A stretch of 18,679 bases of DNA from Phocaeicola_A sp963643925 (GCA_963643925.1 CAVINS010000062.1:1-18679), one strand, 5' to 3'. Shown: positions 1-8,408, counted from the first letter of the stretch. A program made the numbers and translations. Notes: generated from the sequence alone by a model not told the origin.

Positions 1-121
1 GGCCATACGTTGGTCACGTTTTGGGCCCCCTGGGGATACTCTGTCACGTTTCTTCACGTCGTCATTTTTAGTTGGTTACAAAAATACTGTTAGTTATGGA
101 ATTACATCCAATAATATTCAT
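1..121. other. Left edge, no gene; degenerate ~30-bp repeat
   Basis: No gene can be supported here. TCACGT occurs at 14-19, 44-49 and 54-59. The first two copies begin the longer word TCACGTTT and are 30 bp apart, and both are preceded by a similar ATAC-containing stretch. This looks like the tail of a degenerate tandem repeat cut by the window edge. Plus frame 1 is open from the edge to a TAG at 91-93 (30 codons), with no means of judging whether it is coding. Confidence 0.35.
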
Positions 122-129
122 TATTTTTG
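122..129 (+). promoter_or_regulatory. -7 box before yraN
   Basis: TATTTTTG matches the Bacteroidetes -7 consensus TAnnTTTG and sits 12 bp before the chosen yraN ATG, so the transcript would be almost leaderless. No convincing TTTG-type -33 box is seen about 19 bp upstream, so the assignment rests on the -7 box alone. Confidence 0.4.
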
Positions 130-141
130 CAAAAACTTTAT

Positions 142-507
142 ATGGCAAAGCATAATGTACTGGGAATGGACGGTGAAACGATTGCCGCGGACTATCTGAA
201 GGAGCATGGTTACACCATCCGACACTGTAATTGGCGGAGCGGACACAAGGAGCTGGACATCGTGGCGGAAAAGGCCGGCGAGCTGGTGGTGGTGGAGGTG
301 AAGACACGCACCTCGGACCGATACGGCAACCCCGAAGAGGCTGTCACACCCCGCAAGATACGCAACATCGTGACCTCCACCGATGCCTATCTGCGGATGT
401 TCGACATAGACCTGCCCGTTCGCTTCGACGTCATCACCATCATCGGCAGCAAGGATGCATTGCATATCGAGCATATACCAGAGGCTTTCTTTCCTCCTAT
501 TTGGTAA
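142..507 (+). CDS. YraN/UPF0102 family nuclease-like protein
   Basis: A 121-residue protein of the YraN (UPF0102) family, normal in length. It shows the restriction-endonuclease-like core of the family: GHKELDIV (residues 34-41) followed by VVVEVKT (49-55). E37, D39, E52 and K54 stand where the PD-(D/E)XK metal-binding residues fall. Family members are widespread and their biochemical role is poorly settled; nuclease activity here is inferred from the fold only. The ATG at 142 is preferred over an in-frame TTG at 127 because MAKHN leads directly into the family's N-terminal GxxGExxAxxYL helix (G11, E12, A15, Y18, L19). birA follows 100 bp downstream on the same strand with no visible promoter between, so the two are probably co-transcribed. 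Confidence 0.9.
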   Translation: MAKHNVLGMDGETIAADYLKEHGYTIRHCNWRSGHKELDIVAEKAGELVVVEVKTRTSDRYGNPEEAVTPRKIRNIVTSTDAYLRMFDIDLPVRFDVITIIGSKDALHIEHIPEAFFPPIW

Positions 508-607
508 GCACATGGAAGTTGTCAAACGAACGACCGGAACGACTAGCAAACCTTAACCGCCCGCAATGGGACATTTAAACAAACTGACACGAAAAAGAAA
601 CTGAAGC

Positions 608-1354
608 ATGATTAGCAATGAAATAGCCAAGATGGTGTACATTCCCCAGACGGATTCCACCAATAACTTTGTAAAGAACTTTGCGCAACTCTATGCACAA
701 AGCGAGTTTGTAGTGGCCTACACGGACTTCCAGACAAGTGGACGCGGACAGCGTGGCAGCTCGTGGGAGTCGGAGCAAGGAAAGAACCTGCTCTTCAGCC
801 TGCTGTGCCGACCCACCTTCGTAAAGGCAGACCGACAGTTCGCCATCTCGCAAGCCATCTCGCTGAGCATCAAGGAGGAGCTGGACACCATAGCAGATGG
901 GGTCCGCATCAAATGGCCCAACGACATCTATTGGCAGGAGCGGAAGATAGGCGGAATACTAATAGAGAACGAGCTGAGCGGCCGCAACCTGGACGTCTGT
1001 ATCATCGGAGTGGGACTCAACCTGAATCAGCACGAATTCATGAGCGACGCGCCCAACCCCGTCTCGCTGTGGCAAATCACGGGCGCCGACCACGACGCCA
1101 CCACTCTGCTGGAGCACATCATCACCCGATTCTATAAATACTATCGGCAGATAAAGGAGGGGACGACTGAAGAGGTTGAGCGTAGATACTACGACGCCCT
1201 GCTGCACATCGACGGTTATTACACTTACCGCGACGAGACAGGTACATTCGAAGCCCGCATCCACCACATCGAACCAGACGGACACCTGGTGTTGGAGGAC
1301 CGGGAGGGCAAGCTACGACCCTACAACTTCAAGGAAGTGGTGTACATCTTCTAA
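608..1354 (+). CDS. birA: Biotin--[acetyl-CoA-carboxylase] ligase
   Basis: A 248-residue biotin protein ligase. It activates biotin as biotinyl-5'-AMP and transfers it to the lysine of biotin carrier domains, such as the acetyl-CoA carboxylase carrier protein, in the cytoplasm. Visible motifs are the substrate-entry STNN (residues 17-20), the biotin/adenylate loop SGRGQRG (44-50), KWPND (102-106) and ERKIGGILIE (111-120), in which K113 aligns with the catalytic lysine. The C-terminal part from about residue 205 matches the small capping domain. There is no N-terminal helix-turn-helix, so this is the monofunctional class, not the repressor-ligase of E. coli. It lies downstream of yraN. A weak hairpin (TTTGCC 1364-1369 with GGCAAA 1389-1394) lies just after the stop. 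Confidence 0.95.
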   Translation: MISNEIAKMVYIPQTDSTNNFVKNFAQLYAQSEFVVAYTDFQTSGRGQRGSSWESEQGKNLLFSLLCRPTFVKADRQFAISQAISLSIKEELDTIADGVRIKWPNDIYWQERKIGGILIENELSGRNLDVCIIGVGLNLNQHEFMSDAPNPVSLWQITGADHDATTLLEHIITRFYKYYRQIKEGTTEEVERRYYDALLHIDGYYTYRDETGTFEARIHHIEPDGHLVLEDREGKLRPYNFKEVVYIF

Positions 1355-1606
1355 GGTTCCACGTTTGCCAAAGTACTCAAGTCTATCCGGCAAAACGCTT
1401 TCTCGAAGTCTGAGGAATAAGCTCATATTAGAAAGTAAAAGGCTCTTTCCACATTCCGAGTGATAAGGCAATCGAGGAGTGCATATTGTCCGAACTGGAG
1501 TACACCGCTTCGCAATGGACTGCCTCTGAATATCCCCAATGTATGACCCCGTCGTAACAGTTGCAGAATGCTGTTGTGATGATGCGAGAACCTGGGCTCA
1601 TAGAAC

Positions 1607-1664
1607 GTACGGCAACTGCCGTACACGTGGATGACAATTGCCGTACACCTGTTTGGCAATTGCC
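1607..1664. repeat. Three palindromes at exact 22-bp spacing
   Basis: AACTGCCGTACAC (1614-1626), AATTGCCGTACAC (1636-1648) and AATTGCC (1658-1664) start exactly 22 bp apart. The first lies inside a perfect inverted repeat, GTACGGCA-AC-TGCCGTAC (1607-1624). The third is inside GGCAATTGCC (1655-1664), a perfect 10-bp palindrome. The middle unit is GACAATTGCC, one base off that palindrome. Two-turn spacing of palindromes is typical of operator or iteron arrays. The binding protein, if any, is unknown. Confidence 0.7.
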
Positions 1665-1812
1665 AAAGCATGAAGAAAGCTAAACTTTTGCACCATTACA
1701 CCGGGTTTCTTACATCGTGATTACATATAGTCTTTCAACTGGAAATCTCTCCTAAGCAGTTTTCCTTTTATACTTTACTACTTTATCACTCCAAATTTCG
1801 GAAGACCCAAAC

Positions 1813-1866
1813 AAAAAACCCGATAGCCGACGAAAAAGTATTCTTCAGCTATCGGGGCTTGTTTTA
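1813..1866. terminator. Bidirectional terminator after trpS
   Basis: Perfect 9-bp stem CCCGATAGC (1819-1827) with GCTATCGGG (1848-1856). Read on the minus strand it follows the trpS stop by 18 bases and is followed by TTTTTT from the A-run at 1813-1818, a classic intrinsic terminator. On the plus strand the stem is followed by GCTTGTTTT, a weaker tail that could stop transcription from the birA side. Confidence 0.85.
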
Positions 1867-1874
1867 TGATTTCA

Positions 1875-2960
<1,086 letters not shown>

Positions 2961-2985
2961 AAATGTATTCTTTTTATTCTGCGTG

Positions 2986-3018
2986 CAAAGATAAGATAAG
3001 CGGCCGTCTATTCCAAAA
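2986..3018 (-). promoter_or_regulatory. trpS promoter (-33/-7)
   Basis: On the minus strand TATCTTTG (2986-2993) matches the TAnnTTTG -7 box. TTTTGG (3013-3018) lies 19 bp upstream as the -33 element. The -33 box falls in the loop of the hairpin at 2999-3029, so the promoter and the presumed guaB terminator share sequence. Confidence 0.7.
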
Positions 3019-3029
3019 TAGCGGCCGCT
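2999..3029 (-). terminator. Hairpin between guaB and trpS
   Basis: AGCGGCCG (2999-3006) pairs with CGGCCGCT (3022-3029), extended inward by CTATT (3008-3012) with AATAG (3017-3021). On the minus strand an A-rich run precedes it and a T-rich stretch (TTATCTTATCTTTG) follows. It probably ends guaB transcripts. A second hairpin, CCCTCCAC/GTGGAGGG (3043-3065), lies between it and the guaB stop and lacks a T-tail. Confidence 0.6.
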
Positions 3030-3085
3030 CTTTTTCGTCGGTCCCTCCACAACGGGGGTGGAGGGGATTCGATTTTCCCAGTCTG

Positions 3086-4561
3086 TTACTCAGGACGACT
3101 GTAGTTAGGAGCCTCGCTGGTGATGGATACATCGTGCGGGTGGCTCTCCAACACACCGGCGTTGGTGATGCGGGTGAACTTGGCATCGTGGAGTTTCTCG
3201 ATGTTACGTGCACCACAGTATCCCATACCCGAGCGCAAGCCGCCTACCAACTGGTAGATTACCTCGTAGAGGGTCCCCTTGTAAGGTACACGGGCAGCAA
3301 TGCCTTCGGGCACCAGCTTCTTCACATCGGTGGTTCCGCTTTGGAAGTAGCGGTCCTTGGAACCATTCTCCATGGCCTCCAGTGAACCCATACCACGATA
3401 TGACTTGAACTTACGTCCGTTGAAGATGATGGTGTCGCCTGGCGACTCCTCGGTGCCGGCTACAAGTGATCCGATCATCACACTGTAGCCTCCGGCAGCC
3501 AATGCCTTCACCACATCGCCCGAATAGCGCAGACCACCGTCGGCAATCAAAGGGACACCGGTTCCCTTCAAGGCCTTGGCCACATCGTAAACGGCTGTCA
3601 GCTGGGGCACACCCACGCCGGCGATGATACGAGTGGTGCAGATGGAACCCGGGCCGATGCCGACCTTGATGGCGTCAGCTCCTGCCTCTACCAGTGCCAA
3701 AGCTGCTTCTCCAGTGGCTACGTTGCCCACCACGATGTCGATATTTGGGAATTCACGTTTTGCCTCTCTCAGTTTCTGGATGACGGAAGCAGAATGGCCA
3801 TGTGCTGTATCGATGACGATGGCGTCGGCTCCGGCATTGATGAGGGCACGCATACGCTCCAGGGTATCGTTGGTAACGCCCACACCGGCTGCCACGCGCA
3901 GACGCCCTTTCTCGTCCTTGCAAGCCATTGGTTTGTCTTTCGCTTTGGTGATGTCTTTATAGGTGATCAGGCCCACAAGTTTACCATCCTTGTCCACTAC
4001 AGGAAGTTTCTCAATCTTGTTCTCCTGCAAGATGTGCGCGGCAGCCTCCATGTTGGTCTGTTGGCTAGTGGTGACGATGTTCTCCTTTGTCATCACGCTC
4101 TCGATGCCTTTGTCCAGGTCACCTTCGAAACGGAGGTCACGGTTGGTGACAATGCCTACCAAGTAGTTCTCGTCGTCCACAACAGGAATACCACCGATGT
4201 GGTATTCGGACATGATGGCCAACGCATCGCGTACGGTGGATCCGCACTTGATGGTGATGGGGTCGTAAATCATTCCGTTCTCGGCACGTTTCACGATAGC
4301 CACTTGATGTGCCTGTTCCTCGATGGACATATTTTTGTGTATCACACCGATTCCTCCCTCACGGGCGATGGCGATTGCCATCTTAGCCTCGGTGACAGTA
4401 TCCATGGCTGCTGTCACAAAAGGAATCTTCAACTCAATGTGGCGGGAGAACTTTGTTGCCAGTTCGACTTCGCGCGGTAGTACTTCGGAGTAAGATGGAA
4501 TCAGAAGGACGTCATCATACGTCAATCCGTCCATAACGACTTTATCTGCAATAAATGACAT
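3086..4561 (-). CDS. guaB: IMP dehydrogenase
   Basis: A 491-residue IMP dehydrogenase, the NAD-dependent first committed step of GMP synthesis (IMP to XMP) in the cytoplasm. The barrel begins at LTYDDVLLIPSYS (residues 13-25). Two CBS domains are inserted at about 97-205. The catalytic loop GPGSICTT (303-310) supplies nucleophile C308; IADGGLRYSGD (339-349) contacts IMP phosphate; the mobile flap contains the R404-Y405 pair. Length and all key residues are normal. The start is the ATG at 4561; upstream extension to 4597 would cross the -7 box. The C-terminus TSEAPNYSRPE matches the family's usual end. It lies downstream of recQ, separated by a terminator and its own promoter. Confidence 0.98.
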   Translation of the reverse strand: MSFIADKVVMDGLTYDDVLLIPSYSEVLPREVELATKFSRHIELKIPFVTAAMDTVTEAKMAIAIAREGGIGVIHKNMSIEEQAHQVAIVKRAENGMIYDPITIKCGSTVRDALAIMSEYHIGGIPVVDDENYLVGIVTNRDLRFEGDLDKGIESVMTKENIVTTSQQTNMEAAAHILQENKIEKLPVVDKDGKLVGLITYKDITKAKDKPMACKDEKGRLRVAAGVGVTNDTLERMRALINAGADAIVIDTAHGHSASVIQKLREAKREFPNIDIVVGNVATGEAALALVEAGADAIKVGIGPGSICTTRIIAGVGVPQLTAVYDVAKALKGTGVPLIADGGLRYSGDVVKALAAGGYSVMIGSLVAGTEESPGDTIIFNGRKFKSYRGMGSLEAMENGSKDRYFQSGTTDVKKLVPEGIAARVPYKGTLYEVIYQLVGGLRSGMGYCGARNIEKLHDAKFTRITNAGVLESHPHDVSITSEAPNYSRPE

Positions 4562-4594
4562 AAGACTTATTTTTGCTTTTGAAATTATTGCGTG

Positions 4595-4602
4595 CAAATA
4601 TA
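4595..4602 (-). promoter_or_regulatory. guaB -7 box
   Basis: TATATTTG on the minus strand matches TAnnTTTG exactly and is 33 bp upstream of the guaB ATG. The -33 region is AT-rich with no clear TTTG. No purine-riboswitch-like structure fits in the short leader. Confidence 0.55.
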
Positions 4603-4659
4603 CGGTTTTTTATTAAATAACCTCAGATATATGCCCAAGGATTTCATCCACAAAACACA

Positions 4660-4679
4660 GATTAACGAGGATTAACGAA
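4660..4679. repeat. Tandem 10-bp repeat GATTAACGAR
   Basis: GATTAACGAG (4660-4669) is followed immediately by GATTAACGAA (4670-4679). The surrounding text (ACACAGATTAACGAGG) resembles the dispersed acagattaac-type repeats found between genes in many genomes. That resemblance is from memory and untested here. Confidence 0.5.
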
Positions 4680-4690
4680 GCACTGGCACG

Positions 4691-4732
4691 AAAAAGCCGT
4701 TGCTCCTACCCCTGTGGGCGGTAGCAACGGCT
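4691..4732 (-). terminator. recQ terminator
   Basis: On the minus strand GGTAGCAACGGCT-type sequence (complement of 4720-4732 with 4695-4710) forms a stem of AGCCGTTG/CAACGGCT, extended by CTACC/GGTAG across a small bulge. The stem is followed by TTTTT from the A-run at 4691-4695. It starts 38 bases after the recQ stop and is a strong intrinsic terminator. Confidence 0.85.
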
Positions 4733-4770
4733 CCGGTTCGTTTGTCATGATTCCCTACAGAGGGAGTTTG

Positions 4771-6951
4771 TCAGTTGGCCATCTCGGAGATGAACTTGAT
4801 GCGCACGAGGCGGATTTCGTCCTCGGTATAGTCGTCTCCCAGTTCCTCCATGGCATCCTCAATCTTGTCGGTCGTGGACTCCTTGAAGTAGTCGTAGATG
4901 TCCTGCATGTGGTCCTCGTCCATTATCTCGTCGAGGAAATAGTCAATGTTGAGCTTGGTTCCCGAGTAGACGATGGCTTCCACCTCGTCGAGCAGTTCGC
5001 TGAACTCTATGCCCTTGCCGTTGGCAATGTCGTCGAGCGCCACCTTGCGGTCTATGCTCTGGATGATAGAGACCTTCAGCTTCGACTTGTTGGCGACGGT
5101 GCGCACGCGCAAGTCTTCGGGCCGTTCTATCTCATTCTCGTCGCAATGGCGCTTGATGAGTTTACAGAACTCCTCGCCATAGCGTTTGGCCTTGCCGGCT
5201 CCCACGCCGGGGATGTTCTGCAGTTCCTCGAGGGTGACGGGATAGATGGTGGCCATGGCCTCGAGCGACGGATCCTGAAAGATGACGTACGGCGGCACCT
5301 CCAATTTTTTGGAGAGTTTCTTGCGTAGATCCTTCAGCATGGAATACAGCGCAGGGTCCACGGCACAGGTAGCGCCTCCGCGAACAGGGGTCTCGTCTTC
5401 CTCCTCGTCAAAGTCGTTGTCTTCCGTTATCTTGAACGACTGGGGTTTCTTCAGGAATTTATGTCCTTCGGGAGTAACCTTCAGCAGTCCGTAGCTGTCG
5501 ACATCCTTCATGAGGTAGCCGGCGATGAGCGCCTGGCGGATGACGGCGTTCCAGGTCTTGTCCTCCTCGCCCATGCCCGTGCCGAACACTTCAAGCTCGT
5601 CGTGCTTATGGGCCAGCACCTCATTGGTTTCCTTGCCTAACAATACATCTATAATATACTCCGTCTTGAAATTCTCCTTCACTGAGAGGATGGTATCAAT
5701 GACGGTACATAACATTTCTTGTGCTTCCAATTGTTTCTTGGGATTTAAACAGTTGTCGCAGTTACCGCAGTTGTCTTCGGTGTAGGTCTCACCGAAGTAG
5801 TGCAACAACAGTTTTCGTCTGCAGACGGAGGACTCGGCGTAGGCCGCCGTTTCCTGCAGTAACTGTCTGCCTATATCCTGCTCCGCAACGGGTTTGCCCT
5901 CCATGAACTTTTCCAGTTTCTGGAGGTCCTTACCCGAATAGAAGGTGATGCACTGTCCCTCGCCACCGTCGCGACCGGCGCGTCCGGTCTCCTGGTAGTA
6001 GCCTTCGAGGCTTTTGGGAATGTCGTAGTGGATGACGAAACGCACGTCGGGCTTGTCGATACCCATACCGAAGGCTATGGTTGCCACTATCACGTCAATC
6101 TTCTCCATGATGAAGTCGTCCTGTGTGGCCGACCGTGTGGCGGAGTCCATGCCGGCATGGTAGGGACGCGCGTTGATGTCGTTGGCTTGCAGAATCTCTG
6201 CCAGCTCTTCTACCTTCTTGCGGCTCAGGCAATAGATGATGCCGGATTTGCCCGGGTTTGCCTTAATGAATTTGATGATATCCTTGTCGACGTTCTTGGT
6301 CTTCGGCCGCACCTCGTAATAGAGGTTGGGACGGTTGAACGAGGAGCGGAACTCCTTGGCATCCACGATTCCGAGGTTCTTTTTGATGTCGCCGCGTACC
6401 TTATCGGTAGCCGTAGCCGTGAGGGCTATGATGGGTGCCAGTCCTATCTCGTTGATGAGGGGGCGTATGCGCCGGTACTCGGGACGGAAATCGTGTCCCC
6501 ACTCCGATATACAATGTGCTTCGTCTATCGCGTAGAACGATATCTTGATGCTTCTAAGGAAATCCATATTCTCTTCCTTCGTCAACGACTCTGGAGCCAC
6601 ATACAGGAGTTTGGTTTTGCCGGAGAGAATGTCCGACTTCACCTGGTCGATGGCCGATTTGTTGAGGGAGGAGTTGATGAAGTGTGCAATGCCATCCTCT
6701 TCGCTGAGGTTGCGCATGGCATCCACCTGATTCTTCATCAGGGCAATCAAAGGAGAAATGACAATGGCAGTTCCCTCCATCAGCAGAGACGGCAACTGAT
6801 AGCACAGGGATTTTCCTCCACCGGTAGGCATCAGCACAAACGTATCATTACCGTTCAGCAAGTTACGTACTATAGCTTCCTGGTCTCCCTTGAATGTATC
6901 GAAACCGAAATATTTCTTCAGTTGCTCTGTTAAATTAATCTGTTCTGCCAT
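4771..6951 (-). CDS. recQ: ATP-dependent DNA helicase RecQ
   Basis: A 726-residue RecQ helicase that unwinds DNA 3'-5' in recombination and stalled-fork repair. Order of domains: ATPase core with Walker A MPTGGGKS (residues 41-48), DEAH (143-146) and the RecQ aromatic loop region (147-160); second RecA lobe with arginine-finger motif VI ETGRAGRDG (321-329); RQC zinc site C377, C395, C398, C401; winged helix to about 500; an acidic linker (510-521); HRDC (about 532-605). About 120 further residues form a C-terminal extension. The ATG at 6951 (MAEQINLTEQ) was chosen over one at 7005, which lies at the -7 box. Upstream is clpX, 150 bp away; recQ has its own promoter and terminator. Confidence 0.97.
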   Translation of the reverse strand: MAEQINLTEQLKKYFGFDTFKGDQEAIVRNLLNGNDTFVLMPTGGGKSLCYQLPSLLMEGTAIVISPLIALMKNQVDAMRNLSEEDGIAHFINSSLNKSAIDQVKSDILSGKTKLLYVAPESLTKEENMDFLRSIKISFYAIDEAHCISEWGHDFRPEYRRIRPLINEIGLAPIIALTATATDKVRGDIKKNLGIVDAKEFRSSFNRPNLYYEVRPKTKNVDKDIIKFIKANPGKSGIIYCLSRKKVEELAEILQANDINARPYHAGMDSATRSATQDDFIMEKIDVIVATIAFGMGIDKPDVRFVIHYDIPKSLEGYYQETGRAGRDGGEGQCITFYSGKDLQKLEKFMEGKPVAEQDIGRQLLQETAAYAESSVCRRKLLLHYFGETYTEDNCGNCDNCLNPKKQLEAQEMLCTVIDTILSVKENFKTEYIIDVLLGKETNEVLAHKHDELEVFGTGMGEEDKTWNAVIRQALIAGYLMKDVDSYGLLKVTPEGHKFLKKPQSFKITEDNDFDEEEDETPVRGGATCAVDPALYSMLKDLRKKLSKKLEVPPYVIFQDPSLEAMATIYPVTLEELQNIPGVGAGKAKRYGEEFCKLIKRHCDENEIERPEDLRVRTVANKSKLKVSIIQSIDRKVALDDIANGKGIEFSELLDEVEAIVYSGTKLNIDYFLDEIMDEDHMQDIYDYFKESTTDKIEDAMEELGDDYTEDEIRLVRIKFISEMAN

Positions 6952-7002
6952 ATTAGAATGTTTTACACTTTGGTCGCAGCGACTCGCATCGCTGACAACA
7001 AA

Positions 7003-7033
7003 CAAAATTATAAACTACTTAACACTGTACAAA
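7003..7033 (-). promoter_or_regulatory. recQ promoter (-33/-7)
   Basis: Minus-strand TAATTTTG (7003-7010) is an exact TAnnTTTG box. TTTG (7030-7033) lies exactly 19 bp upstream, an ideal Bacteroidetes pair. It starts transcription roughly 45-50 bases before the recQ ATG and abuts the clpX downstream hairpin. Confidence 0.7.
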
Positions 7034-7038
7034 CATTT

Positions 7039-7069
7039 GGCCCACTATTTTTTCAGAAAAATGTGGGCC
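7039..7069 (-). terminator. Hairpin after clpX
   Basis: GGCCCAC (7039-7045) pairs with GTGGGCC (7063-7069), and the loop itself has complementary ATTTTTT and GAAAAAT arms, giving a long stem. The minus-strand tail AAATGTTTG is only moderately T-rich. It probably ends or weakens clpX transcripts ahead of the recQ promoter. Confidence 0.55.
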
Positions 7070-7101
7070 GGAAATCCTTCTTACGTGGGCACCGGCTCGA
7101 A

Positions 7102-8346
7102 TCAGGCCGTCTGTAGATGTGCCAGATTGGCCTTAGCCATCTGTTTTTGAGCGTATTCCAAGGTCACCTCGTAGGATTTAATCCTCCGCGATGGACTGTC
7201 GAACATGACGTCCATCATAATAGTCTCCACAATGGATCGCAGCCCGCGTGCGCCCAACTTGTACTCTACCGCCTTGTCCACGATGAAGTCAAGCGCCTCG
7301 GCTTGAAAAGTCAACTTGATGCCGTCCATTCCGAAGAGCTTCTCGTACTGTTTGATGATGGAGTTCTTGGGTTCGGTGAGGATATTGCGCAACGCTTCAC
7401 GGTCGAGGGGCTTCAGGTAGGTGAGCACCGGCAGACGGCCTATGATTTCCGGAATGAGGCCGAACGCCTTCAAGTCCTGCGGAGCGATGTACTGCATCAT
7501 GTCGTTGCGGTCAATCTGCATCGTGTTCTGCACGGCGTTGAAACCGATGACACGGGTGTTGAGCCGCTGGGCTATCTTCTTTTCGATGCCGTCGAAAGCG
7601 CCGCCGCAGATGAAGAGGATGTTTTTGGTATTCACCGCAATCATCTTCTGGTCGGGATGTTTGCGTCCGCCCTGTGGAGGCACGTTCACCATGGATCCTT
7701 CGAGAAGTTTGAGCAAGCCCTGTTGCACACCCTCACCGCTCACGTCGCGGGTAATGGAGGGGTTGTCGCTCTTACGGGCTATCTTGTCTATCTCGTCGAT
7801 GAAGACAATGCCGCGCTCTGCCTCTGCCACGTTATAGTCGGACACCTGCAACAGGCGGGTGAGTATACTCTCGATATCCTCACCCACGTAACCGGCCTCG
7901 GTCAACACAGTAGCATCCACGATGGTGAAGGGCACGTTCAGCAGTTTGGCTATGGTGCGCGCCAACAGAGTTTTGCCCGTTCCGGTGCTTCCCACCATGA
8001 TGATGTTGGACTTTTCTATCTCCACATCGTCGCCGTTGTCCTTCTGCAGCAACCGTTTGTAGTGGTTGTACACCGAGACAGAAAGGTGACGTTTGGCCTC
8101 TTCCTGACCGATGACGTATTGGTCGAGGAATTCTTTTATTTCTTTTGGTTTAGGCAGTTTCTTCAAGTCGAGCTCAGTCACGCCAGACTTTTGGGCTGTA
8201 GCGCCTAAGGCTGACTGTGCAATCTGATAGGCCTGTTCAGAGCAGATGTTGCAGATGCAACCGTTCATGCCGTTTATCAGCAATGGGACTTCTTCCTCAG
8301 AGCGTCCACAGAAGCTGCACTTTCTCAATTTCGATTTTCGTTCCAA
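7102..8346 (-). CDS. clpX: ClpXP protease ATP-binding subunit ClpX
   Basis: A 414-residue AAA+ unfoldase that recognises substrates and threads them into ClpP. The N-terminal zinc-binding domain carries C10, C13, C32 and C35 (CSFC...CNIC). Walker A is GSTGTGKT (119-126), pore loop 1 is GYVG (152-155) and Walker B is VFIDEID (181-187). The ClpP-docking loop IGF is at 267-269, and a sensor-2 LGARGLRS motif lies near the C-terminus. All are intact and length is normal. The ATG at 8346 gives MERKSKLRKCSFC, placing the zinc domain at the usual distance. It lies 62 bp downstream of clpP with no terminator between, so the two are co-transcribed. Confidence 0.98.
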   Translation of the reverse strand: MERKSKLRKCSFCGRSEEEVPLLINGMNGCICNICSEQAYQIAQSALGATAQKSGVTELDLKKLPKPKEIKEFLDQYVIGQEEAKRHLSVSVYNHYKRLLQKDNGDDVEIEKSNIIMVGSTGTGKTLLARTIAKLLNVPFTIVDATVLTEAGYVGEDIESILTRLLQVSDYNVAEAERGIVFIDEIDKIARKSDNPSITRDVSGEGVQQGLLKLLEGSMVNVPPQGGRKHPDQKMIAVNTKNILFICGGAFDGIEKKIAQRLNTRVIGFNAVQNTMQIDRNDMMQYIAPQDLKAFGLIPEIIGRLPVLTYLKPLDREALRNILTEPKNSIIKQYEKLFGMDGIKLTFQAEALDFIVDKAVEYKLGARGLRSIVETIMMDVMFDSPSRRIKSYEVTLEYAQKQMAKANLAHLQTA

Positions 8347-8408
8347 AGCAGTATTCTATTATTCTATATAGTGTATAAAGCTGTTCTGTAAGGTACCGAA
8401 GCGGTCGC

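Larger units (their letters stand above)
1355..1874. other. 520-bp gap with palindromes and terminator
   Basis: No gene of recognisable family. Contents from left to right: a weak hairpin after birA (1364-1394); a minus-strand open frame at 1428-1637 of unknown status; three palindromic units at 22-bp spacing (1607-1664); a promoter-like AACTTTTG on the plus strand (1683-1690); and a strong hairpin (1819-1856). The A-rich stretch around 1740-1815 shows nothing further. Confidence 0.5.

Noticed and set aside
2961..3050. Longer N-terminus for trpS, and likewise for guaB (to 4597), recQ (to 7005), lptB (to 12433) and era (to 16409)
   Set aside because: For trpS, guaB, recQ and lptB the extension reaches or crosses the promoter box; for era it runs into the fabH-era hairpin. 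In all cases the added residues show no family similarity.
4562..4770. Purine riboswitch or other RNA switch before guaB
   Set aside because: The -7 box is only 33 bp from the ATG, leaving no room for an aptamer.
6028..6933. Open frame of about 300 codons antisense to recQ, and similar ones opposite guaB (3794-4480) and lptB (11546-12343)
   Set aside because: Complements of well-supported genes; no start signals or recognisable domains.
7117..8208. Long plus-strand open frame (363 codons) antisense to clpX
   Set aside because: It lies wholly inside clpX, has no family resemblance, and is His/Val/Leu-rich in the way expected of the complement of a GC-biased third-position gene.
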